Shown piece by piece: positions 26,624 to 34,049 of a stretch of DNA of 64,000 nucleotides. The notes beneath the pieces were generated by a model that worked only from the letters and a program-made list of their open reading frames with translations, was not told where the DNA came from and made no database searches. The stretch spans positions 561,945 to 625,944 of the forward strand of contig SMNH02000001.1 of NCBI GenBank assembly GCA_006383075.2. The letters are read 5' to 3'. Source of the stretch: Kordia sp. TARA_039_SRF. GTDB lineage: Bacteria; Bacteroidota; Bacteroidia; Flavobacteriales; Flavobacteriaceae. Position 1 is the first letter of the stretch. Every line of letters starts with the position of its first letter. A program made the position numbers and the translations under genes.

Positions 26624-26920
26624 TTATAAACTCAAAACTCCGTTTTCAGCAGCTGCAAAGTCGTTCCACTTATACGCATCTGCTTGTTCGTCGTTTGTGT
26701 ATACCCCGTCCACTACATAACGGAACTCATACTCAGCATCTTTTTCTAAATCAACAGTTCTTTTAAAGGTTCCGTTTTTAAGTTTTTTCAAGCTAGTAGC
26801 TTCTGTATTCCATTCATTAAAATTTCCAACCACAGAAACTGCTTCAGCTTCTTCAGCAGCAACACTAAAAGTTACTTTGCAAACTGGTTTACTTTTTAAA
26901 TATTGTTTTTTAATTGCCAT
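26624..26920 (-). CDS. Stand-alone CBM48 / isoamylase early-set domain protein
   Basis: A 98-residue protein that is essentially one glycogen-binding-like beta-sandwich: VCKVTFSVAAEEAEAVSVVG, then GNFNEWNTEATSLKKLKNGT and YEFRYVVDGVYTNDEQAD. The W and N residues of the N-E-W-N motif and the Y-E-F-R-Y strand are typical of CBM48 and of AMPK-beta-type domains. There is no catalytic domain and no signal peptide, so it is cytoplasmic. Small proteins of this kind are common in Flavobacteria; a role in binding glycogen or another alpha-glucan is likely but unproven. Confidence 0.88.
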   Translation of the reverse strand: MAIKKQYLKSKPVCKVTFSVAAEEAEAVSVVGNFNEWNTEATSLKKLKNGTFKRTVDLEKDAEYEFRYVVDGVYTNDEQADAYKWNDFAAAENGVLSL

Positions 26921-27269
26921 AATTTCAAGTATTTAATAAGGTCAAATGTATATAAGAATTTTTGGGAAACAAATGAAAGAATTCATAAAGATGTAAGAAT
27001 TATCATTTTACTAAAAAATAGCTTTTAAAATCGGAAAGAATGAAAAAAATATGCTGTTTAATTAGCATATTGACAACCATATTTTAACACCTTTTCTCCC
27101 TGATTTTCAACGATATCGTTTGCGTAACTTTAAGCGAATGAAAGCATTACCGATGATTTCATTCATCTAAAAAAATTGCATTTCATAGGGAAATTTTATC
27201 TTTTCGTTAGAACAGAATGTAGTATTCAAAAAAGAAAAGTATCTTTATCTCAATAAAATAATTTCAAAG
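26921..27269. other. 349-bp AT-rich gap without a gene
   Basis: Very AT-rich divergent gap upstream of both flanking genes. It contains one inverted repeat, ATATGCT (27049-27055) and AGCATAT (27064-27070), that could be an operator or a small hairpin. No open frame and no clear -7 box were found. Confidence 0.4.
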
Positions 27270-27755
27270 ATGAAAAAATTTATCATTCCTATAGTATGTT
27301 GCTTTGCAATTCATGTTGGTTTTGCCCAAAAAGCTACAAATATGTCTACACCAAAAGTTTCTCCAAATGGTACCATGAACTTTTCAGTAATGGACAATGC
27401 GCCAACGCTTAAAAAATGTAATTCGGCAGAAAGTCCATCGTTTTGCACGGTTAATGAAATAAAATCTTTTCTTATTAAAAATATTAGCAAAGATGCTGCC
27501 GCAGTAGCTGCTTTAAAAAGTCAAAAAGATAAAAAAGCATACATCCGCTTTGTTGTTAGCAAAACAGGAAGTGTTGAAAATATTGGCGTTCGTACAGAAA
27601 ACACCGTACTAAAGTCAAAGCTAACTAAAATTTTAGCAAAACTACCTAAATTTTCTGCTGGCTCACACAATGGAACTACACTAAAAGCTGCTTTTGGTGA
27701 ATTTATCAATTTATCAGAAGCTGTAATCGACCCAACTTCCAAAACTAAATTTTAA
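27270..27755 (+). CDS. Small secreted TonB C-terminal-like protein
   Basis: A 161-residue protein with a signal peptide (MKKFIIPIVCCFAIHVGFAQ). After a short linker comes a Cys pair, LKKCNSAESPSFCTVNEIKS, and a domain with AYIRFVVSKTGSVENIGVRT near residue 100 that mirrors the beta-strand 'YVRFVVDKTGxV' of TonB C-terminal domains, then LAKLPKFSAGSHNG. It shares the Cys-pair plus TonB-C layout with the two proteins at 24131-25798, in single-unit form. There is no membrane anchor. It lies 8 bp before the DHFR gene and probably shares its transcript. Confidence 0.65.
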   Translation: MKKFIIPIVCCFAIHVGFAQKATNMSTPKVSPNGTMNFSVMDNAPTLKKCNSAESPSFCTVNEIKSFLIKNISKDAAAVAALKSQKDKKAYIRFVVSKTGSVENIGVRTENTVLKSKLTKILAKLPKFSAGSHNGTTLKAAFGEFINLSEAVIDPTSKTKF

Positions 27756-27763
27756 ACAAATAC

Positions 27764-28696
27764 ATGTTCGGTAAAAAAAAGAATCCTACCACAGAAATTG
27801 ATAAAGAACAATTAGCAATCATAGAGACTGCGCAAAAGCGTATCAAGCAAAAAAAACGCTTGTATTACCATTTTGTCATTTTTCTTATTGGCTCTGCTTT
27901 GTTAGTACTCATCAATATTGTGTTGGGTATGGGAAAAGACGTAACGCTTTTTGGAACCAATTGGTTTGTTTGGGCTGTGCTTTTATGGTTGTTTGCCTTT
28001 CTATTTCATGCCTTTGATGTATTTGTGACGAATAAATTTATGGGTAAAGATTGGGAAGCCAAACAATTAGAAACCTTAGTAGCGCAACAAGAAGAACGCA
28101 TTGCCGAATTGAAACAAAAATTTATCGAGCAAGAAACGAAAGTTGCGGAAGTTGAAGCCAAAGCCGAACTAGCCAATGAACCTGTTCCTGAAGTGATTGA
28201 TCGTGGAAATTTAACCATCATTGTCGCTGCGGCTGAAAATAATGTCATCGGAAAAGACAATCAATTAATTTGGCATTTAAGTGATGATTTAAAACGATTT
28301 AAAAAGCTGACATCAGGACATCACATCATTATGGGACGTAAAACTTTTGAGAGTTTTCCAAAACCCTTACCAAACAGAACACATATTGTCATTACACGAC
28401 AAAAAAATTACAAAGTACCTAAAGGAGTTATTGTCGTTCACACCATGAAAGAAGCAGTCAGTGCAGCAACAGTTGCCGATGCGGAACCCTTTGTCATAGG
28501 CGGTGGCGAAATCTACAAACAAGCCATTCCGTTTGCAACAAAAATTGAGCTAACACGTGTACATCATGAGTTTGAAGGTGACACCTATTTTCCAGAAATT
28601 GACATGAAAGATTGGAAAGAAGTATCCAATACATTTCACAAACAAGATGATAAGCACGACTACGAATTCTCTTTTATTACCTATGAGAGAGTCTAA
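27764..28696 (+). CDS. folA: Membrane-anchored dihydrofolate reductase (2TM-DHFR fusion)
   Basis: A 310-residue fusion. Residues about 15-98 form a 2TM domain with helices near 34-55 and 66-88. A charged coiled coil (LETLVAQQEERIAELKQKF) and a short linker follow. Residues 149-310 are a complete DHFR: IVAAAENNVIGKDNQLIWHL, the catalytic acid in HLSDDLKRFK, GRKTFESFPKPLPNR, VIGGGEIYKQAIP and VHHEFEGDTYFP. It reduces dihydrofolate with NADPH and so recycles the folate oxidised by ThyA. Both helices precede the enzyme, so the DHFR part should face the cytoplasm. Ordinary DHFR is soluble and about 160 residues. Confidence 0.93.
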   Translation: MFGKKKNPTTEIDKEQLAIIETAQKRIKQKKRLYYHFVIFLIGSALLVLINIVLGMGKDVTLFGTNWFVWAVLLWLFAFLFHAFDVFVTNKFMGKDWEAKQLETLVAQQEERIAELKQKFIEQETKVAEVEAKAELANEPVPEVIDRGNLTIIVAAAENNVIGKDNQLIWHLSDDLKRFKKLTSGHHIIMGRKTFESFPKPLPNRTHIVITRQKNYKVPKGVIVVHTMKEAVSAATVADAEPFVIGGGEIYKQAIPFATKIELTRVHHEFEGDTYFPEIDMKDWKEVSNTFHKQDDKHDYEFSFITYERV

Positions 28697-28718
28697 ACTC
28701 CAAAACAATTTAATATAA

Positions 28719-29867
28719 ATGAATTACCTGACTATTTTTTCAAAAAAGAGTATCTACTGCTTTTTTCTAATTGGATTATTTTTTTGCGCAAATGGCTATG
28801 CACAAGACGATTGGACTTCTTTTACATATACCATAAAAATAAAGGCAAATAAAAAATTAAAATTTAAACTTTCAGCAGATATAAAAGTAGAAAACATTGA
28901 CAAAGTAGCTTGGGGAGCTATTTACGCACGCGTTGATACAAATAATGACGAATACGGCTTTTTTGACAACATGCGCAACAGACCCGTATTATCTAGTGAA
29001 TGGAAAAACTATGAAATTAACGGACATATTGACGAAAACTCTTCTAAATTAGTTTTTGGCGGAATTTGTACATCTAACGGAAAATTTTATTTTGACAATT
29101 TTGAACTGTACATTGAAAATCTCCAAACAGGTGAATTAGAAAAAACTACAATCAATAATCACAATTTTGAAAACAATCCTGCCAATAGTAAATTATCCGG
29201 ATGGGATACCGATTTTCAAAGAATGACGGCTGATTTTGAAAAAGGATATGCTTACAATCTTGTAAAAGACGATGCCGAAAAAGGATATTCGTTAGTTATT
29301 GAAGGAAAAAATATAAAAATTGACGATTACAATCTTATAGGAGAACGTGAAGAGTACACGCCACAAATTGGAACCTTAGTTTCTATGCTAAATAATCTTA
29401 GTGATCGTGTTGAATATCATGTTAAAAATCTTGATCAACGCGAATTAGATCATTTGCATGATGAAAAAGCAAATTCAATTGGCGCACTCATTATGCATTT
29501 AGCTGCCGCTGAAAAAATATACCAATTGTACACATTTGAAAACAGAGGATTTAATGAAGAGGAAGAAAAATTTTGGGGACCAGCACTCTATCTAGATGAT
29601 GCAGGAAGAGAAACGTACAAAGGTCATGATGTAGAATATTACTTGAAAATTTACAGAGAAGTACGTGCGGTTACTTTGGAAGAACTTAAAAAGAGAGACG
29701 ATGAATGGTTGAAAAAAACCAATCCTACGCGTAGTTCTAATAATCACTACTATTGGTTTCACGTAATGGAGCATCAATCAAGTCACTTAGGGCAAATTTT
29801 ATTTCTCAAAAAAAGAATTCCGCCTCCACCACCAATAACCATTAAAAAAGAAAAGAAAATAGATTAA
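28719..29867 (+). CDS. Secreted protein with C-terminal DinB-like domain
   Basis: A 382-residue protein. A signal peptide (MNYLTIFSKKSIYCFFLIGL, ending near GYAQ) precedes a beta-sandwich of about 170 residues (RPVLSSEWKNYEINGHIDEN, FGGICTSNGKFYFDNFELYI) resembling carbohydrate-binding modules. From about residue 220 a DinB-type four-helix domain follows (LVSMLNNLSDRVEYHVKNLD, then H-x-x-x-H-x-x-x-H in FHVMEHQSSHLGQILFLKKR). DinB-like enzymes are metal-dependent and normally cytoplasmic thiol-linked enzymes; secretion and the extra domain are unusual. Pro-rich C-terminus. Function unknown. Confidence 0.75.
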   Translation: MNYLTIFSKKSIYCFFLIGLFFCANGYAQDDWTSFTYTIKIKANKKLKFKLSADIKVENIDKVAWGAIYARVDTNNDEYGFFDNMRNRPVLSSEWKNYEINGHIDENSSKLVFGGICTSNGKFYFDNFELYIENLQTGELEKTTINNHNFENNPANSKLSGWDTDFQRMTADFEKGYAYNLVKDDAEKGYSLVIEGKNIKIDDYNLIGEREEYTPQIGTLVSMLNNLSDRVEYHVKNLDQRELDHLHDEKANSIGALIMHLAAAEKIYQLYTFENRGFNEEEEKFWGPALYLDDAGRETYKGHDVEYYLKIYREVRAVTLEELKKRDDEWLKKTNPTRSSNNHYYWFHVMEHQSSHLGQILFLKKRIPPPPPITIKKEKKID

Positions 29868-30029
29868 GCATCTCCATAAGCTATGCGTTGACGTTCTCAA
29901 CACATTATAATCTCTATAATGAAGTTAATTACTTTGGAGCAAGCCCACGAAGTATTCGGCAAAAACTATTAAAATATTTTGACACAAGCGTCGGAGCATT
30001 ATAAATCTCGATTATCGAGTAAAATTCTT

Positions 30030-30037
30030 TACTTTTG
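30030..30037 (+). promoter_or_regulatory. Candidate -7 promoter element of fabD-lspA
   Basis: TACTTTTG matches the Bacteroidota -7 consensus TAnnTTTG and lies 49 bp before the fabD ATG. A perfect palindrome CTCGAT-T-ATCGAG (30008-30020) sits just upstream. No clear -33 box. Confidence 0.45.
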
Positions 30038-30086
30038 CCGAACATATATAAATTACGTGTTACACACGATTTAAAAGACAATTACA

Positions 30087-30974
30087 ATGAAAGCATATAT
30101 TTTTCCAGGACAAGGTGCGCAATTTACAGGAATGGGACTAGACCTTTATGAAAGTTCTGATGTAGCACAACATCTTTTTGAAGATGCCAATCGTATTCTT
30201 GGATTTCACATCACAGACATCATGTTTGAAGGTTCTGCGGAAGACTTGAAACAAACGAAAGTTACGCAACCTGCTATCTTTTTACATTCTGTAATCTTAA
30301 GTAAAGTATTGGGTGATGCCTTTCAACCAGAAATGGTAGCAGGACATTCGCTAGGAGAACTTTCTGCGTTGGTTGCCAACGGTGTATTAACGTTTGAAGA
30401 CGGTTTACAACTAGTTTCGAAACGTGCGCTAGCGATGCAAAAAGCCTGTGAAATTCAGCAAAGTACCATGGCTGCCGTATTAGGATTGGACGATGCTGTC
30501 GTAGAAAAAGTATGCGAAGAAACGTCTGGTGTGGTTGTAGCAGCAAACTATAACTGCCCAGGACAAATTGTAATTTCTGGAGAAATTGAAGCCATCAACA
30601 AAGCTTGCGAAACTTTGAAAGAAGTTGGTGCAAAACGTGCCTTAGTATTACCTGTTGGCGGTGCTTTTCACTCGCCTTTGATGGAGCCTGCCCGTGAAGA
30701 ATTGGCAGCAGCTATTGAAAGTACAACGTTCAATACGCCGACATGTCCAATTTATCAAAACGTGACCACAACGGCAGTTGTAAATCCTGATGAGATAAAA
30801 AAGAACTTGATTTCGCAATTGACAGCGCCTGTAAAATGGACACAATCTGTACAACAAATGATTGCAGATGGTGCCTCTCATTTTACAGAAGTTGGTCCAG
30901 GAAAGGTGTTGCAAGGATTGTTGCGCAAAATTGACCGTTCTGTGGCTGCTGAAAGCGCTACTTTCGAAAAGTAA
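30087..30974 (+). CDS. fabD: Malonyl-CoA:acyl carrier protein transacylase
   Basis: A 295-residue cytoplasmic enzyme that loads malonyl groups onto ACP for fatty acid synthesis. Signatures: AYIFPGQGAQFTGMG at the N-terminus, the nucleophile Ser88 in VAGHSLGELSAL, the catalytic His in VGGAFHSPLMEPA near residue 196, and GPGKVLQGLLRKI near the end. It is full length. lspA follows after 12 bp on the same strand and a terminator comes after lspA, so the two form an operon linking lipid synthesis and lipoprotein maturation. Confidence 0.97.
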   Translation: MKAYIFPGQGAQFTGMGLDLYESSDVAQHLFEDANRILGFHITDIMFEGSAEDLKQTKVTQPAIFLHSVILSKVLGDAFQPEMVAGHSLGELSALVANGVLTFEDGLQLVSKRALAMQKACEIQQSTMAAVLGLDDAVVEKVCEETSGVVVAANYNCPGQIVISGEIEAINKACETLKEVGAKRALVLPVGGAFHSPLMEPAREELAAAIESTTFNTPTCPIYQNVTTTAVVNPDEIKKNLISQLTAPVKWTQSVQQMIADGASHFTEVGPGKVLQGLLRKIDRSVAAESATFEK

Positions 30975-30986
30975 TAAGTAAAAATC

Positions 30987-31493
30987 ATGAAAATGTCCCG
31001 CACGTTACGAATGTTTTTCATCGTTGGACTGATTTTGATAAATGTTGGTTGCGACCAAGTTTCCAAATCAGTGGCGCGAACTCATATTGACGATACCGAA
31101 CGTATTTCGGTGATTGGCGAATATGTAATCTTGTTAAAAGCGGAAAACAAAGGTGCATTTTTAGGATTTTTATCTACAATGGAAAACCCTATTTTAAAAG
31201 TTATTTTTCTTATCATCTTACCGATTGCTGTATTGTTCTTTATCTTGCGAATGATTGTTGTCACGAAAGATTTAGACCGTTTTATGATTGTTGGTTTGTG
31301 TTGTATTGTTGGCGGCGGTATTGGTAATTTGTACGACAGAATCCTCTATCAATCAGTAACCGATTTTATGCATATTGATTTGGGCGGAATTTTTAAAACG
31401 GGTATTTTCAATATGGCAGATGTTTCCGTCATGCTCGGAAGCGCGCTGCTGCTCATTTCCTTTATCAAACGAAAAGAAATTTCATTATCATAA
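30987..31493 (+). CDS. lspA: Lipoprotein signal peptidase II
   Basis: A 168-residue inner-membrane aspartic protease that cleaves lipoprotein signal peptides. All conserved boxes are present: NVGCDQVSKSVA, LLKAENKGAFLGFL, CIVGGGIGNLYDRILYQSVT with the catalytic Asp in VTDFMHIDLGG, and FNMADVSVMLGSALLL with the second catalytic Asp. Four transmembrane helices are apparent. The coding frame ends 6 bp before a strong terminator. Confidence 0.97.
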   Translation: MKMSRTLRMFFIVGLILINVGCDQVSKSVARTHIDDTERISVIGEYVILLKAENKGAFLGFLSTMENPILKVIFLIILPIAVLFFILRMIVVTKDLDRFMIVGLCCIVGGGIGNLYDRILYQSVTDFMHIDLGGIFKTGIFNMADVSVMLGSALLLISFIKRKEISLS

Positions 31494-31499
31494 GCACAA

Positions 31500-31526
31500 A
31501 ACCTAGCAAAACGCTAGGTTTTTTTT
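31500..31526 (+). terminator. Terminator of fabD-lspA
   Basis: AACCTAGC-AAAAC-GCTAGGTT followed by eight T: an intrinsic terminator. Confidence 0.92.
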
Positions 31527-31592
31527 GAACACAATTTTCACACCGTTTCAAAGTCGTATCAAAACATATACACCAGCTTAATGAATGTTTAC

Positions 31593-31731
31593 ATCAAGTC
31601 TTTGAGATTTTTTCACATTGAGCCTTTAGAAATGTTTCACATCGAGCCTTTAAGAATGCTTCACATTGAGTCTTTGAGATTTTTTCACATTGAGCCTTTA
31701 GAAATGTTTACATTGAGCCTGTCGAAATGTT
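31593..31731. repeat. 24-bp tandem repeat (minisatellite), about 5.8 copies
   Basis: Units begin at 31593, 31617, 31641, 31665, 31689 and 31712. The consensus is attgagcctttagaaatg followed by tttcac, with units 1 and 4 sharing 'agtctttgagatttt' changes. The last unit, attgagcctgtcgaaatg, reads as the complement of the 'ttcgacaggctcaat' phrase scattered in Flavobacterial intergenic DNA and may be the founder. The array fills the 313-bp gap between lspA and the precursor cluster. Confidence 0.9.
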
Positions 31732-31806
31732 AACTACGGTTTTCCCCTACTAAGTTTTTAGCAGATTTTAATATCTTAAAACATTCAAAACCAAAAACTT
31801 AAAATC

Positions 31807-32016
31807 ATGAAAAAAAGAAATGCAAAATCCTTACGTCTCAACAAAAACTCTGTTTCCAATCTTGAAAAAAATCAAGTAAATGGCGGAACTGTGTATACAA
31901 AATATAATTGTGACACATTCGCAGGAAGTCCGTGTACTTCTTTTATTGATGCATGCCCATCGGCTTGGGTATGTCCTTTGACTGAAAATCCTAGAGAATG
32001 TCCTTTTCCGTACTAG
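31807..32016 (+). CDS. RiPP (class I lanthipeptide-like) precursor 3
   Basis: A 69-residue peptide. The leader MKKRNAKSLRLNKNSVSNLE and NQVNGG match the family signature and double-Gly site. The core has five Cys and the motif FIDACPSAWVCP, which recurs in the next two genes; the peptide ends ECPFPY. First of three tandem precursors on the plus strand. No enzymes flank the set. The gap to the next gene is 211 bp and AT-rich, so each may have its own promoter. Confidence 0.78.
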   Translation: MKKRNAKSLRLNKNSVSNLEKNQVNGGTVYTKYNCDTFAGSPCTSFIDACPSAWVCPLTENPRECPFPY

Positions 32017-32227
32017 AGTTTGTTTGTAATGTCTTTTTATCGTTGAAAATTGTGAATTGATATACTTATGAAGCTTCTTTTCGTGTGTATAAATGAAGTT
32101 TCCTTCTGACATAATACGAACGCTATAGTACACATCTGAAAAAATTTTTGATGAAAAATGGCATTTTCGTAAGAATTTTTCAATGTATTTTTAGCTCTTA
32201 ATCAAACAGTTAACCAAAACGTATGTC

Positions 32228-32410
32228 ATGAAAAAAAGAAACCTAAAATCGTTACAACTTAGAAAAAATTCTATTTCAAATTTAGAAAACCACCAAGTAA
32301 ATGGCGGATTGAAGCTTACAGATACTTGTACATCAGTTATTGATGATTGTCCTTCTGCATGGTATTGCCCTACAGATGTACCAACGCTTTGCGTTTTCAC
32401 TTCTATTTAA
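32228..32410 (+). CDS. RiPP (class I lanthipeptide-like) precursor 4
   Basis: A 60-residue peptide. The leader MKKRNLKSLQLRKNSISNLE and HQVNGG is nearly identical to that of precursor 3. The core has four Cys with the shared motif VIDDCPSAWYCP, and four core Thr plus two core Ser that could be dehydrated. It is the shortest member of the family here. It lies 19 bp before precursor 5 and probably shares its message. Confidence 0.78.
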   Translation: MKKRNLKSLQLRKNSISNLENHQVNGGLKLTDTCTSVIDDCPSAWYCPTDVPTLCVFTSI

Positions 32411-32429
32411 TTAACTTAAACATATAATC

Positions 32430-32687
32430 ATGAAAAAAAGAAATTTAAAATCATTAAAACTTCGTAAAAACTCCGTTGCGCAATTAGGAAATGACGCAAA
32501 AGGAGGATTGGTTAGAATTACTCAAATTAATGTATGTGGTTCGCAAATTGACGCGTGTCCATCAGCATTGGCTTGTACATTTCAAATAAATTGTCCTTTG
32601 ACGATAGATGCTACTTGTCAGACACTCAACAACAAGTGTGAAACATTTAATTATCCGTGTCAATCCTTAGTTGATTGTCCTTTTTAA
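32430..32687 (+). CDS. RiPP (class I lanthipeptide-like) precursor 5
   Basis: An 85-residue peptide. The leader MKKRNLKSLKLRKNSVAQLG ends at AKGG. The core has eight Cys: the shared QIDACPSALAC motif, then a longer Cys/Thr-rich extension (NCPLTIDATCQTLNNKC, then PCQSLVDCPF) with a Cys roughly every 6-8 residues, more than in precursors 3 and 4. It ends directly before a strong terminator shared with the convergent amidohydrolase gene. Confidence 0.78.
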   Translation: MKKRNLKSLKLRKNSVAQLGNDAKGGLVRITQINVCGSQIDACPSALACTFQINCPLTIDATCQTLNNKCETFNYPCQSLVDCPF

Positions 32688-32697
32688 TTAAAATATG

Positions 32698-32744
32698 AAA
32701 AGACAGTTTGAAAAGATTTTTACCAACTTTTCAAACTGTCTTTT
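32698..32744. terminator. Strong bidirectional terminator
   Basis: A perfect 18-bp stem: AAAAGACAGTTTGAAAAG (32698-32715) and CTTTTCAAACTGTCTTTT (32727-32744). It lies between the convergent precursor 5 and amidohydrolase genes. Confidence 0.92.
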
Positions 32745-32768
32745 ATTTTACTTTTAAGCAATATTAAA

Positions 32769-34049
32769 TTATTGCTTGTAAATTTTTCCATTTTTCATTA
32801 CAAAAGTGACATTCTCCATCGTGTTGATGTTTTGTGTAGGATCTTCATCAACCGCTACAATATCTGCTAAAAATCCTGCTTTCAATTGTCCTAATTGGTT
32901 TTCCATTCCTAAAATTTTAGCGTTGGTTACCGTAGCCGATTGAATGGTTTCCATCGGTGGCATTCCTGCTTCTACCATAAAACCAAACTCTTTTCCGTTG
33001 AGTCCGTGCTCAAAAACGCCTGCATCTGTCCCAAACGCGATTCCCACACCTTTTTTATAGGCTTTGGCAAAAGTTCCTTGAATTTTAGGTCCGACAGCTA
33101 ATGCTTTTGGTACAATAATTTCTGGATAATACCCTTCAATTTTTGCTTTGGCAGCAACTTCTTTTCCCGCAGTAATGGTTGGCACCAAATACGCATCGTG
33201 TTTTTTCATCAGCTCCATCGTTTCTTCGCTCATCAAAGTTCCGTGCTCAATGGTTTTTACACCACCAATTATGGCACGTTGCATGCCTTCATCGCCGTGT
33301 GCATGTGCTGCAACATGCATTCCGTAATCCTTCGCGGTTTCACAGATAACTTTTATTTCCTCTACTGTAAACTGCGGATTGCTTCCACTTTTTGCGACAC
33401 TTAATACGCCACCTGTCGCCGTAATTTTAATGACATCCGCACCGTTTTTATAGCGCTGACGCACAGCTTTCTTAGCGTCACTCACATTATTCACCACACC
33501 TTCTTTTGGTCCTGGATCACCAATAATTTCTTTGCGGTTTCCGTTGGTAGGATCAGCATGTCCTCCTGTTGTTGCGAGTGCTTTTCCTGCGGTAAAAATT
33601 CGCGGCCCGTCAATTTTTCCTTGTGCAATGGCGTTTCTTAAAGAAATATTGACACCTGTTCCGCCTAAATCACGAACTGTTGTGAATCCTGCTTGAAGCG
33701 TTACATCAGCAAAACCTACCGAACGAAATGCTACATCTGCATCGTTCAACGTATATTTTTCTAAATAAGCTTTCGGATTGGTTTCACTTTCAATATGTAC
33801 ATGCATGTCAATCAATCCTGGCATTACTACTTTCGATTTCAAATCGACAATAACATCTTCCGAAGAATCGGGTTGCACATATCCATTTTCGACACTTTTA
33901 ATAGTATTTCCAGTAACAATAATTGTTTTTTGCGATAGTATCTTTCCACTTTTAGTGTCAATAATTTTTCCACAATGCAAGTAGGTATCTTGCGCCATCA
34001 AAAGCGTAGCGCAGAACAAACTTACACAAAGAGCTAGTAGTTTTTTCAT
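32769..34049 (-). CDS. Secreted metal-dependent amidohydrolase
   Basis: A 426-residue protein starting at the ATG at 34049 (MKKLLALCVSLFCATLLMAQ signal peptide). It is an amidohydrolase of the imidazolonepropionase/prolidase-like group: metal-binding His in GLIDMHVHIES, the carbamylated Lys in GADVIKITATGG, His ligands in HVAAHAHGDEGM and TIEHGTLM, and the catalytic Asp in AFGTDAGVFEHG. It probably hydrolyses a peptide or cyclic amide in the periplasm. Its ATG overlaps the galE stop by 4 bp (ATGA), so translation is coupled to galE, an odd pairing of a secreted hydrolase with a sugar enzyme. Confidence 0.9.
   Translation of the reverse strand: MKKLLALCVSLFCATLLMAQDTYLHCGKIIDTKSGKILSQKTIIVTGNTIKSVENGYVQPDSSEDVIVDLKSKVVMPGLIDMHVHIESETNPKAYLEKYTLNDADVAFRSVGFADVTLQAGFTTVRDLGGTGVNISLRNAIAQGKIDGPRIFTAGKALATTGGHADPTNGNRKEIIGDPGPKEGVVNNVSDAKKAVRQRYKNGADVIKITATGGVLSVAKSGSNPQFTVEEIKVICETAKDYGMHVAAHAHGDEGMQRAIIGGVKTIEHGTLMSEETMELMKKHDAYLVPTITAGKEVAAKAKIEGYYPEIIVPKALAVGPKIQGTFAKAYKKGVGIAFGTDAGVFEHGLNGKEFGFMVEAGMPPMETIQSATVTNAKILGMENQLGQLKAGFLADIVAVDEDPTQNINTMENVTFVMKNGKIYKQ

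Noticed and set aside
31593-31731. Possible CRISPR array
   Set aside because: Units of 24 bp follow each other directly with no unique spacers, and no cas gene is nearby; it is a minisatellite.
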